64,000 bases of DNA. Origin: Nocardioides phosphati. GTDB lineage: Bacteria; Actinomycetota; Actinomycetes; Propionibacteriales; Nocardioidaceae. A program made the translations under genes and the position numbers. Below, piece by piece: positions 43,554-52,261 of the stretch (positions are counted from its first letter, which is position 1; every line of letters starts with the position of its first letter). Location: assembly GCF_014646375.1 (NCBI RefSeq), contig NZ_BMNI01000001.1:703949-767948 (forward strand). The letters are read 5' to 3'. The notes under the pieces are model-generated. The model did not search any database and was not told the origin of the DNA. It saw nothing but the letters and a program-made list of their open reading frames with translations.

Positions 43554-44521
43554 AGACCGCCTTGCGCGGCGTGCTCGGCACGCTCCTGATCGTCGCGGCC
43601 GTGATCTCCACCCTCACCTACCGCTCGTGGCCGCTCCTGCGGAACACCGACACCTTGCGGATCGAGTTCGCCGAGGCGGGCGGGCTGAAGTCCAACGACG
43701 AGGTCGTCGTCTCCGGCGCCAGCGTCGGCAAGGTCTCCGGCATCGAGCTCGACGGCGACAAGGTCATGGTCACCGTCAAGCTCTCCGACCACGACCTGAA
43801 GCTCGGCGACGACACCCGCGCCGACATCGTCACCGTCACCCTGCTCGGCCGGGCCGCCGTCCGCCTCGAGCCTCGCGGTCGCGGCGACCTCGCTCGGGGC
43901 TCCACCATCCCTGTCGCCCGCACCGGCTCGCCGTACGACGTGACGCAGGCGCTCAGCCAGCTCACCGACGAGACCCGGAAGGTCGACAGCCACCAGGTCG
44001 CCGAGGCCCTGCGGCAGGTCTCCGCGACGTTCGCGGACACACCGAAGAGCCTGGGCCCGGCACTCGCGGGGATCCGGAAGGTCTCCACGACGATCGCCGC
44101 CAACGACACGTCCCTCCAGGACCTGCTCGCCAACGCGAAGGACGTCACCGGCGTGCTCGCCTCCCGTGACCAGCAGATCTCCCGGCTGCTCACCTCCGGC
44201 AACGACCTCCTCGCCGAGCTCGATGCCCGGCAGCAGGTGATCACCGACCTCCTCGCCAGCGCCCGCGCCCTCTCGGCGCAGCTGACCGCGGTCGCCCGGG
44301 AGAACGGTGCCGTCCTGCCCCCGACCCTCATCGAGGTCAACAAGGTGGTCGACCTGCTCAATCGGAACAAGCGGAACCTCCAGATGACGATCACCGGGCT
44401 GCGGAACTACGCGACGGCGTTCGGTGAGGCGATCTCGAGCGGTCCGTTCTTCGACGCCTACATCCAGAACCTCACCTCGCCCGGGACGCTCGCTCCCGTC
44501 ATCTCAGGACTGACGCCGTGA
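43550..44521 (+). CDS. Mce family protein MceC
   Basis: A 323-residue protein: anchor (VLGTLLIVAAVISTLTY), Mce/MlaD domain (AGGLKSNDEVVVSGASVGKV), then a helical barrel-forming region ending NLTSPGTLAPVISGLTP. ATGA overlap with mceB. Confidence 0.93.
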   Translation: MKTALRGVLGTLLIVAAVISTLTYRSWPLLRNTDTLRIEFAEAGGLKSNDEVVVSGASVGKVSGIELDGDKVMVTVKLSDHDLKLGDDTRADIVTVTLLGRAAVRLEPRGRGDLARGSTIPVARTGSPYDVTQALSQLTDETRKVDSHQVAEALRQVSATFADTPKSLGPALAGIRKVSTTIAANDTSLQDLLANAKDVTGVLASRDQQISRLLTSGNDLLAELDARQQVITDLLASARALSAQLTAVARENGAVLPPTLIEVNKVVDLLNRNKRNLQMTITGLRNYATAFGEAISSGPFFDAYIQNLTSPGTLAPVISGLTP

Positions 44522-45702
44522 TGCCCGCCATGAACACGTTCCTCCGCCCCCGCCTGCTCGTCGGGCTCGTGCTCGCGCTGCTGGTCGGCACGGTGCTGGT
44601 CCTCCGCTCCAGCGGCGGCACCGAGGTGCTCGCGCACTTCGACACCGCTCCCGGCCTGTACGCCGGCGACGACGTCCGCGTCCTCGGCGTCCGGGTCGGC
44701 AAGGTCGTCTCGGTGACGGCCGGTGACGGTGGAGTCGACGTGAAGCTGCGCGTCGAGGGGGACCAGAAGATCCCCGCCTCCGCACATGCTGCGATCGTCG
44801 CCCCGAGCCTGGTCAGCGGTCGGTTCGTGCAGCTGGCCCCTGCCTGGAGGAGCGGCCCGACCCTGGCGGACGGCGCGGAGATCCCCGCCGACCGCACCGC
44901 GGTGCCGATCTCGTTCGACGAGGTGAAGAAGGAGCTCACCGACCTCAGCACAGCCCTTGGTCCCGAGGCAGGACGCCGGGGCTCACTCGACCAGGCGATC
45001 TCGACGATCGAAGCCAACCTCGCCGACGGCAACAGCACCCAGCTGCGGGCCTCGGTCACGCAGTTGCACGACGCGGCCGCCGCGCTTGCGTCGGGCCGGT
45101 CGGACCTCTTCACCACCGTCCGCAACCTCAACCAGTTCACCCGGAACCTCGCCGTGCACGACGCGGCGGTCAGCGGCTTCACCACGGAGCTGGACCACGT
45201 CGCTGCCATGCTCCGTGACAACCGCACGCAGGTGACCGGAGCCGTGCGCGACCTCCACACAGCGCTGCACGCCTCTGCGGCCCTGCTCGGCAGGAACCAG
45301 GCCCAGCTGACCCACGCCCTCCGCGGAACCCAGCAGCTGAGTGGCACGGTCGCTTCCCGTGCGGACGAGCTCGCCGGTGTCCTCCACGTCGCGCCCCACT
45401 CGCTCATGGGGCTCTACAACATCGTCGATCGCCAGGCGATCACGGGCCGCGCGGTACTGGCCAACCTCGACAGCGTGGCCGCGCTGCTCTGCTCCGCGGT
45501 CCTCGGTGCCGGCGGCACCGCCGAGACGTGCAGCGCGGCGGTCCGTCCGCTGATCAACCTCCTCGGCCTGGAGAAGGCCGGCGCGCCGCCGTCCGGTGGT
45601 GTGGGCGGAGCCCTCGCCGGAGGGACCGGCGGCGCGCGGCTTCCCGGAGGCACGGACAAGCTCGTCAACAGCCTGCTCGAGCAGCTCGGAGGTGTCCTGT
45701 GA
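44521..45702 (+). CDS. Mce family protein MceD
   Basis: A 393-residue protein: anchor (RLLVGLVLALLVGTVLVL), Mce/MlaD domain (APGLYAGDDVRVLGVRVGKV), helical region and a Gly-rich end (GGVGGALAGGTGGARLPGG). The ATG at 44521 overlaps the mceC stop (TGATG); a GTG three bases upstream is also open. Confidence 0.92.
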   Translation: MPAMNTFLRPRLLVGLVLALLVGTVLVLRSSGGTEVLAHFDTAPGLYAGDDVRVLGVRVGKVVSVTAGDGGVDVKLRVEGDQKIPASAHAAIVAPSLVSGRFVQLAPAWRSGPTLADGAEIPADRTAVPISFDEVKKELTDLSTALGPEAGRRGSLDQAISTIEANLADGNSTQLRASVTQLHDAAAALASGRSDLFTTVRNLNQFTRNLAVHDAAVSGFTTELDHVAAMLRDNRTQVTGAVRDLHTALHASAALLGRNQAQLTHALRGTQQLSGTVASRADELAGVLHVAPHSLMGLYNIVDRQAITGRAVLANLDSVAALLCSAVLGAGGTAETCSAAVRPLINLLGLEKAGAPPSGGVGGALAGGTGGARLPGGTDKLVNSLLEQLGGVL

Positions 45703-46904
45703 AGTGGCGCGCGATCGGCGCGGTCACCGGAGCACTGCTCGTGCTCGGTGCCGGCACCGGCTGCGACCTGCAGCCCAACTCCTACACGTTCCCGGGCCAG
45801 AAGGCGGTCGGCGACGACGGCTACACAGTGACGGTCGCCTTCGACAAGGTCGAGAACCTCGTGCCCAACTCCAACGTGCAGCGTGACAACGTCACCATCG
45901 GCACAGTGACCCGGATCAAGGTCGACAGGGACTGGCACGCCCAGGTGACCATGCGGATCGCCGACGACCAGCAGCTCCCGAAGCAGAGCCGGTTCGCGAT
46001 CGGGCAGAAGACCCTGCTCGGCGCGCAGTACGTCGAGGTGTCGACGCCGGCGGACCGCACCGCGCCTGCTTCGTATCTGGCCGACGGGGCGCAGGTGCCG
46101 CTCGGACAGACCGGCACCTATCCGTCGACCGAGCACGTGCTCGGCGCCGCGTCGCTGCTGCTCAACAACGGTGGACTTTCGCAACTGAGCACGATCACGG
46201 GCGAGCTGAGCACCGCGCTGCACGGGCGCGTTCCGCAGACGCGTGACCTCGTCGACCAGCTGGACGAGCTGCTGACAGTGCTCGACGCCAACAGGGGGGA
46301 CATCGTGCGCACCCTCGAGGCGCTGGGGTCGCTCTCGAAGGACCTGCGCGCCAACCAGGCGGTCATCGGCCGGGCGATCGACCGGATCACGCCCGGCCTG
46401 CGCGCGCTCAACGCCGACCGCGACGAGCTGGTCCGCGCGATCCGTGACACCGGACGCCTCGGGGTGGATGCAGGGCGAGTGATCGAGGTCAACGAACGCG
46501 CGATCGTTGCCAACCTCTCCTCGCTGCGACCAGTGCTGAACCGGGTCGGCGCGTCGTCGGGCCAGCTCGTGGACGCCCTCAAGATCGGCTTCACCATCCC
46601 GTTCCCGGCGATGACGACGACCGACGCGATCAAGGGCGACTACGCGAACCTCTTCGCCACCCTCGACCTCAGCACCACCTCGCTGGCGGGCATGTGGCTC
46701 GGCGGGGGAGCGGCGTTCCAGTCCAGCGACCCGGTCACCTCGCCGCTCGAGCCGTCGAGGGGACCGCGCCCGAGGTCCGGCGCACCGGACAGGTCGACCA
46801 CCAACCCGGCCCTGACGCCGACTGCGCCATCCGGGGGCAGCTCGCCCGCCCCGGCGCCGTCTAAGTCGTCCTGCTCGCTCGTCCAGATCCTGGTGGGTTG
46901 CTGA
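45699..46904 (+). CDS. Mce family lipoprotein MceE
   Basis: A 401-residue member with a signal peptide ending in a Cys (LGAGTGC), the lipoprotein position in Mce operons (as LprK/MceE). Mce/MlaD domain (VENLVPNSNVQRDNVTIGTV), helical region, and a Pro/Ser-rich tail ending in two cysteines (SSCSLVQILVGC). The GTG start overlaps mceD. Confidence 0.92.
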   Translation: MKWRAIGAVTGALLVLGAGTGCDLQPNSYTFPGQKAVGDDGYTVTVAFDKVENLVPNSNVQRDNVTIGTVTRIKVDRDWHAQVTMRIADDQQLPKQSRFAIGQKTLLGAQYVEVSTPADRTAPASYLADGAQVPLGQTGTYPSTEHVLGAASLLLNNGGLSQLSTITGELSTALHGRVPQTRDLVDQLDELLTVLDANRGDIVRTLEALGSLSKDLRANQAVIGRAIDRITPGLRALNADRDELVRAIRDTGRLGVDAGRVIEVNERAIVANLSSLRPVLNRVGASSGQLVDALKIGFTIPFPAMTTTDAIKGDYANLFATLDLSTTSLAGMWLGGGAAFQSSDPVTSPLEPSRGPRPRSGAPDRSTTNPALTPTAPSGGSSPAPAPSKSSCSLVQILVGC

Positions 46905-48238
46905 TGATCCTCACAACGCTGGTCCGGCGACAGCTCCGGATCTTCCTCGTCCTCACCGTTGCGTGTGTCGGGCTCACGACGGTCGTCTACGCCCGTGTGC
47001 CGCAGATGGTCGGCATCGGCGTCTACGACGTCTCGGCGGACTTCAAGGACGCCAGCGGGCTCTATCCCCGCGCGATGGTCACGTATCGCGGCGTCAAGAT
47101 CGGCACCGTGTCCGCGCTCCGTCTCGACGGTGACGGCGCCCGCGCGACCCTGCAGCTCGACGGCGGCACAGAGGTGCCCGCGGACGCGATCGCGGAGCTG
47201 CACAGCACCTCGGCCATCGGTGAGCAGTACGTCGACCTGGTGCCAGGGAAGTCCAGCGCCCATCTCGAGGACGGCACCGTCATCCCCTGGCAACGAACCC
47301 GGGAGATGCCGCAGATCACCCCCGTCCTCGACAAGCTCAACGGGCTGCTGAAGTCGGTGCCGACCGCGAAGACCCGGAAGGTCCTGCAGCAGCTCGACGA
47401 GGGCCTGGGCGGTGCCGGCGACGACCTCGGCGGCGTGATCGACAGCACCGGCGAGATCGTGGACTCCGCGACGGCCGAGCTTGATGCGACGAGTTCCCTG
47501 ATCGCCACGCTGCAGCCCGTTCTCGCCACCCAGCAGGCGGAGATGGGTCACACCAAGGCGTACGCCGCCTCCCTCGCCCGCTTCACCGACGAGCTCGCCG
47601 CGCACGACGCCGACCTGCGCGCGCTGCTGAGCGGCAGCCCGGAGGATCTGGACACCCTGCGCGGCGTCGTCGACGGCGTACGACCGACGGTGCCGGGACT
47701 GCTGAAGAACACCACCACCGACGCCCGGGTGCTCAACACCTACCTGGCCAACCTCGAGCAGATCCTCGTGGTTTACCCCGCGACGGTCGCCCGCCTGCAG
47801 TCGACGGTCAACCCACGGGCCGCGCACGGCGACGTCCAGCTCGACCTGCGAGCCAACCTCGACGCGCCGCCCCACTGCTCGGCGGGATACCTGCCGACGG
47901 ACGCGCGTCGCTCGCCTGCGGACGACTCGGTCCGACGCGTGGACGGCACGGCCCACTGCCGCACCGCCGCGGCCGATCCCTCGAGCGTGCGAGGTGCCCG
48001 CAACCTCCCGTGCCCGAACAACTCGTCGCTGCGCGCGCCACTGCCGGAGGGTTGCGGCCTCCACTTCGGGAGCGGCGACCGGTCAGCATCGCGTCGTCCC
48101 GTCCTCGACGACCTCGCTGCCCTGATGCTCCAGGCGCGCGGCCTCGACGGCGCACACGGACTTCCGCCGGCGGGGACTCCGCCGGTGCCCGGAACGGACT
48201 GGCGCTCGCTCGTCCTCGGCCCCTTGGGAGTGTCATGA
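46904..48238 (+). CDS. Mce family protein MceF
   Basis: A 444-residue protein, the last of the six. The anchor is IFLVLTVACVGLTTVVY, the Mce/MlaD domain reads ASGLYPRAMVTYRGVKIGTV, and the longer C-terminus carries cysteines (HCSAGYLP, HCRTAAAD, LPCPNN, EGCGLHFG), probably disulfides. The ATG at 46904 overlaps the mceE stop; a TTG six bases upstream is also in frame. Confidence 0.92.
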   Translation: MILTTLVRRQLRIFLVLTVACVGLTTVVYARVPQMVGIGVYDVSADFKDASGLYPRAMVTYRGVKIGTVSALRLDGDGARATLQLDGGTEVPADAIAELHSTSAIGEQYVDLVPGKSSAHLEDGTVIPWQRTREMPQITPVLDKLNGLLKSVPTAKTRKVLQQLDEGLGGAGDDLGGVIDSTGEIVDSATAELDATSSLIATLQPVLATQQAEMGHTKAYAASLARFTDELAAHDADLRALLSGSPEDLDTLRGVVDGVRPTVPGLLKNTTTDARVLNTYLANLEQILVVYPATVARLQSTVNPRAAHGDVQLDLRANLDAPPHCSAGYLPTDARRSPADDSVRRVDGTAHCRTAAADPSSVRGARNLPCPNNSSLRAPLPEGCGLHFGSGDRSASRRPVLDDLAALMLQARGLDGAHGLPPAGTPPVPGTDWRSLVLGPLGVS

Positions 48239-48711
48239 CGAACGTCCGCACGATGGTGATCGGCCTGCTCGCCGCAGGCGCCGTCGCCTCAGGGGTGCAC
48301 AGTGGGCTGGCCCTGCGCAGCGAACACCGCGAGGAGAAAGGTCGTGCTGACGCAGTGGCGGCGGCATCCGCGGAGGTGACCGGCCTGATCTCGGTCAGTC
48401 AGAAGACGACGGCGGCGGAGATCAGCCGCCTCAAGGCGGGGGCAACCGCGTCCTTCGCCTCGGAGCTTGAGGAGCAGTCCGTGGCCCTCCGGCGTGCCCT
48501 GCAGGCCCAGAAGGTCACCTCGACCGGCTCCGTCGCCTCGGCAGGCGTGGTCGCCTGGCAGCCCGCGAAGGCCCGCGTGCTCGTCGCCGCTGTCGGCAAG
48601 GTCGCCAACAAGCAGTCCGACCGGAGCACCCCGCGCGCCTACCGGCTGCGGGTCGACCTGCGCCACGTCGAAGGGCGCTGGCTCGTGAGTGACATGGAGT
48701 TCGTGGCATGA
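48235..48711 (+). CDS. Mce-associated membrane protein (Mas/Mam-like)
   Basis: A 158-residue protein with an N-terminal anchor (MVIGLLAAGAVASGVHSGLA) and a small exported domain of the Mce-associated type (ISRLKAGATASFASELEEQS, then YRLRVDLRHVEGRWLVSDMEF). Such proteins stabilise or assist Mce complexes. ATGA overlaps on both sides. Confidence 0.82.
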   Translation: MTNVRTMVIGLLAAGAVASGVHSGLALRSEHREEKGRADAVAAASAEVTGLISVSQKTTAAEISRLKAGATASFASELEEQSVALRRALQAQKVTSTGSVASAGVVAWQPAKARVLVAAVGKVANKQSDRSTPRAYRLRVDLRHVEGRWLVSDMEFVA

Positions 48712-49247
48712 CGATCCTCGACCAGCCCGGCTCGACGACGCCGGTCGGCTCGCTGGAGCTGCCGTCGCGGCGCTCGCGTGCCGGCGTACCGCCTGCCCTT
48801 GTCGTCGTGACGGCCCTTCTGCTGCTTGCGGCGGGCGTCCTCGCCTTCCTGGCCCACGGGAGTCGGCAGGTGGAAGCGGCCCGCCGGGCCGCGGTCAGCA
48901 GTGCGGAGCACAGGCTTCCCGCGCTGCTCAGCTACCGCCACGACCGGCTCGACCGTGACCTCGCGCGAGCGGTCGACCAGACGACGGGCTCGTTCCACGA
49001 CGAGTACCAGGAGCTGGCCACGCGCACCGTGCGCCCGACGGCCGAACGTCGCAAGGTCGACACCACCGCTAACGTCAGTGGCGCCGGTGTGGTCAGTGCG
49101 TCCGAGGACCGCGTGGTGGTGCTCGCGCTCCTGACACAGTCAACCGTGACGGCCGGCGGTGCCCCCGTCGTGAGCGGCAGCCGCGTGGAGGTAACCCTGG
49201 AGCGGGTCGGCGACGACTGGCTTCTCAGCGCCCTGGAGCCGGTGTGA
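48708..49247 (+). CDS. Second Mce-associated membrane protein
   Basis: A 179-residue protein of the same layout: a polar ~28-residue N-terminus, membrane helix (LVVVTALLLLAAGVLAFLA), and an exported domain with LLSYRHDRLDRDLARAVDQT and VEVTLERVGDDWLLSALEPV. It is coupled to the preceding gene by ATGA. Confidence 0.82.
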   Translation: MTILDQPGSTTPVGSLELPSRRSRAGVPPALVVVTALLLLAAGVLAFLAHGSRQVEAARRAAVSSAEHRLPALLSYRHDRLDRDLARAVDQTTGSFHDEYQELATRTVRPTAERRKVDTTANVSGAGVVSASEDRVVVLALLTQSTVTAGGAPVVSGSRVEVTLERVGDDWLLSALEPV

Positions 49248-49513
49248 CCTCCGAGCTGCGAGCCGTGCGCCCGCCCGGTCAGCGGGTCTGGCTGCTCACC
49301 GCGCCGTACGAGGTCCCGCGTGCGGAGTCGGTCGAGCGCAGGCCGTGGGGCATGCACCACGTTCGCCGCGACGGCAGCTCCACGACGGTCTGTGGTGTCT
49401 CGGCCTCAGCGTGGGTCACGTTCTGGACCATGGACTTCCGGCCTCTCGACCGGGCGGCATGTCCGGCATGCGCCAGTGCCTTCGCCCGGCATACGCCGTC
49501 GGCGCAGTCCTGA
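49244..49513 (+). CDS. Small Cys-containing protein at the end of the Mce operon (89 aa)
   Basis: The GTG start overlaps the previous stop (GTGA), so it is translated with the Mce genes. It is soluble and has WGMHHVRRDGSSTTVCGV and a closing CPACASAFARH, a Cys/His arrangement that could bind a metal. No family recognised. Confidence 0.6.
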   Translation: MTSELRAVRPPGQRVWLLTAPYEVPRAESVERRPWGMHHVRRDGSSTTVCGVSASAWVTFWTMDFRPLDRAACPACASAFARHTPSAQS

Positions 49514-49529
49514 GCGCCCTGGGGGCAGA

Positions 49530-49721
49530 TCAGGCGAGCACGCGTGCGCTGCGCGTCTCCTCTGCACGTCGCCGGGCCTGCTCGACCGCCGCCTGGGCGG
49601 GCGACGGGACGGGCGGGCGGAGCCGGTCACGGACGGTGCCGATGGCGGCGGCGCCGAGCGGGATCCACACCGGCACGAGCAGGAGAAGGGCGAGGGGGAG
49701 AAGGCTGGCGAGATCGCTCAC
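49530..49721 (-). CDS. Small single-pass membrane protein (63 aa)
   Basis: The GTG at 49721 gives a membrane helix (LASLLPLALLLLVPVWIPLG) followed by a basic/acidic helix (RDRLRPPVPSPAQAAVEQAR, RAEETRSARVLA). GGAG lies five bases before it. A longer frame from 49865 adds unlikely residues. Convergent with the Mce operon, 16 bp after it. Confidence 0.5.
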   Translation of the reverse strand: MSDLASLLPLALLLLVPVWIPLGAAAIGTVRDRLRPPVPSPAQAAVEQARRRAEETRSARVLA

Positions 49722-50020
49722 GAGGGCTCCGGGTTCGGGTTCGAGGGACTCCACCGACGATGGCTGTCGGCCGGGTGCCGCCGCGACGTTCAGGGATCCA
49801 GAATTCGCGAGCGGCGATGTGCGAACCGCACAAAGTGGCGGCCGGAGCCCGAAAGCCGCGAACATCGACCAGGCGTAGCCGACCCGGCCGTAGCCGAGGG
49901 GTGTGCGTGGCGTCCGGCGGCCGGTTCGCCTTGCGGGCCCCGATGAGGAGGTAGGGCCTCGTTGCAGCCCTCGACCCTACGACCGCGGGTGGGGCGAGGC
50001 CGGGACATAGGATCCGGGCG

Positions 50021-51139
50021 ATGCAGAGCCAAGCCGGCGACCGCGGTCGCCCACGCCTCGGCGCCACCTCCGTGAGGGGCGCGCTCCGCCATGCCACGCG
50101 CTGGCAGCGGGTCGAGGTGGATGCGTTCGCGATGCTGGCGGCCGGGCTCGCGGTGGCCCTGCCCGTCGCGGTCGGCATGCTGCTCGACCGGCCGGCGGAG
50201 GGCCTGGTGGGCGCTCTCGGAGCGCTGATGATCTCCAGCAGCGGCAACGTCGGACGCCTCTCCGACCGCGGCGTGGAGCTCCTGCTGAGCGGCCTCGTCG
50301 CCCTCGCCGGGGTCTGCGTCGGCAAGGAGCTCGGCGGGCGATCGGTCGCCTCGAGCACGGCGATCGTCCTCGTCTCCATCGCCGCGATGGCGCTGGGCAG
50401 CCTCCGCCCGGCGGGGGCGAAGACGCGCATCCAGTTCGTCGTCACGATGATCGTCGGCTCGACCCTCGCTGCGGCTCCGCTGGCGACGGGGCTGCTCGCC
50501 GCCTGCTTCGCGGCGGGCGCGGCGTTCGGCGGCGTCCTCACGCTTGCGGCGTACGGCGCGGGTCGGCTGGTGCTCCGGCTGCCCCGCCCCGATCCCGCAC
50601 GTACGCCGAGGCCCTGGCGGGTCGACGCGGCGACGTGGCGCGCGAGGATGCGCACCTGGGCCGGCTGGGAGTACCCCGTCCGGATGGGTGCGTGCATGGC
50701 GGTCGCGGCGGTCTTCGTCAACGTGCTGCCGGGGTCGCACTCGACGTGGGTGCTGCTGACCGTGGTGATCGTGGTGCAGCCCGACCGGCGCGACGCCCTC
50801 ATCCGCACGATCTCCCGCGGACTCGGGACCGTCCTCGGTGTCGCCGTGGGCATCGTGCTGCTGCAGTCGGTGCCGTCCTGGGTCGTCGTCGCGGTGGTGG
50901 GCGTCATCGCCGCGGTGCGGGGCCACCTCAAGGTCGCCAACTACACGGCGTACTCGGTCGTGATGACGCCGCTGGTGCTGGTGCTCACCTCGCTCGGGCA
51001 CGGTGCACCGGCCGAGGTCCTGGTGGAGCGCGTGGTGGACACGGGTCTCGGCTGCCTGATCTCGCTGGTGGTGGGCATCGGCCTGTGGCGTGTCGTGGCC
51101 GATGCCCACCAGCGGTCCCGGGATGAGCCGGGTCAGTAG
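50021..51139 (+). CDS. FUSC-family membrane protein
   Basis: A 372-residue protein with two membrane-helix blocks. The first is at ~40-170 (LAAGLAVALPVAVGMLLDRP) and the second at ~225-355 (RMGACMAVAAVFVNVLPGSH, LLTVVIVVQPDRRDALIRTI and a typical FUSC_2 motif). Substrate unknown. The 3' end overlaps the ADH gene on the other strand by 7 bp. The ~300 bp before it (49722-50020) show no gene. Confidence 0.83.
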   Translation: MQSQAGDRGRPRLGATSVRGALRHATRWQRVEVDAFAMLAAGLAVALPVAVGMLLDRPAEGLVGALGALMISSSGNVGRLSDRGVELLLSGLVALAGVCVGKELGGRSVASSTAIVLVSIAAMALGSLRPAGAKTRIQFVVTMIVGSTLAAAPLATGLLAACFAAGAAFGGVLTLAAYGAGRLVLRLPRPDPARTPRPWRVDAATWRARMRTWAGWEYPVRMGACMAVAAVFVNVLPGSHSTWVLLTVVIVVQPDRRDALIRTISRGLGTVLGVAVGIVLLQSVPSWVVVAVVGVIAAVRGHLKVANYTAYSVVMTPLVLVLTSLGHGAPAEVLVERVVDTGLGCLISLVVGIGLWRVVADAHQRSRDEPGQ

Positions 51140-52248
51140 GAGATGACCGAGCGGATGCCGATGCCCTGCTTCATCTCGTCGTAGGCGTCGTTGATCTCGT
51201 CGAGCTTGATCACGCGGGTCACCAGCGCGTCGAGGTCGATGCGGTCGTTCATGTAGTGGTCGACCAGCTGCGGGAAGTCGATCGCCGGACGGCTCGATCC
51301 GTAGTTCGAGCCGATCAGCTTCAGCTCCGAGTCCGACATGACGAACGGGTCGATCGTGATCGTCATGCCGTCAGGCACCTGGCCCGCGACGATGGCGCGG
51401 CCACCGCGCGCCAGCGAGGCATAGGCGGCCTCGATGGTGACGGGGAGGCCGATCGCCTCGATGGCGACCTCGACCCCCCGGCCGTCGGTGAGCTCCCCGA
51501 TCCGCTCGGCGAGGTTCTCCTTCGCCGAGTTGATGACATCGGTGGCGCCGAAGTGACGTCCCTGCGCGAGCCGGTCGTCGGAGAGGTCGACGGCGATGAT
51601 CCTGCGCGCGCCGACCAGGCGGGCGCCCTGGATCGCGTTGAGGCCGACGCCGCCGCAGCCGAAGACGACCACGGTCTCGTCGGGGCGGACGTTGGCGGTG
51701 TTGATCGCCGCACCGACGCCGGTGGTGACCGCGCAGCCGACCAGCGAGGCCTGCGCGAAGGGGGCGTCGGCGCGCACGGGGATGGCGCCCGACTCGGGCA
51801 CCATCGCGTACTCGCCGAAGGTGCCGGCGCCCGCGAAGCTGTAGACCTCCTCGCCGTCCAGCGTGGTGATGCGGGTCCTGCCGTCGAACGACAGGTGGTT
51901 GGCGGAGTGCCTGGCCACCTCGTCGCAGAGCACCGGACGACCGCTCACGCAGTAGCGGCACCGGCGGCACGGGGGAGTCCAGGTGAGGACGACGTGGTCG
52001 CCGACGGCAACGCCGGTGACGCCCTCGCCGATGGCCTCGACGACGCCGGCGCCCTCGTGGCCGAGGATCATCGGGGTCGGAACCTCCCACTCGCCGACGA
52101 TCACGTGGAGGTCGCTGTGGCACAGCCCGCTGGCCTTCATGCGCACGAGCACGTCGCCGGGCGGGGGAGTCGACGGGATCGAGACGGTCTCGATGGTCAT
52201 CGGCTCGTTGGGCGTCCTGAAGACGGCGGCCTTGAATTCGATGGTCAT
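51133..52248 (-). CDS. Zinc-dependent alcohol dehydrogenase
   Basis: A 371-residue medium-chain dehydrogenase. Catalytic zinc ligands are Cys43 (GLCHSD) and His64-Glu65 (LGHEGAGVVEAIGEG). Structural-zinc cysteines are in PCRRCRYCVSGRPVLC. The NAD fold is VVFGCGGVGLNAIQGARLVG with Asp after it (AVDLSDDRL), favouring NAD over NADP. It ends a minus-strand operon after ALDH (13 bp), so it probably oxidises the alcohol whose aldehyde is the ALDH substrate. Confidence 0.92.
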   Translation of the reverse strand: MTIEFKAAVFRTPNEPMTIETVSIPSTPPPGDVLVRMKASGLCHSDLHVIVGEWEVPTPMILGHEGAGVVEAIGEGVTGVAVGDHVVLTWTPPCRRCRYCVSGRPVLCDEVARHSANHLSFDGRTRITTLDGEEVYSFAGAGTFGEYAMVPESGAIPVRADAPFAQASLVGCAVTTGVGAAINTANVRPDETVVVFGCGGVGLNAIQGARLVGARRIIAVDLSDDRLAQGRHFGATDVINSAKENLAERIGELTDGRGVEVAIEAIGLPVTIEAAYASLARGGRAIVAGQVPDGMTITIDPFVMSDSELKLIGSNYGSSRPAIDFPQLVDHYMNDRIDLDALVTRVIKLDEINDAYDEMKQGIGIRSVISY

Positions 52249-52261
52249 GTCAGTTGCCCCT

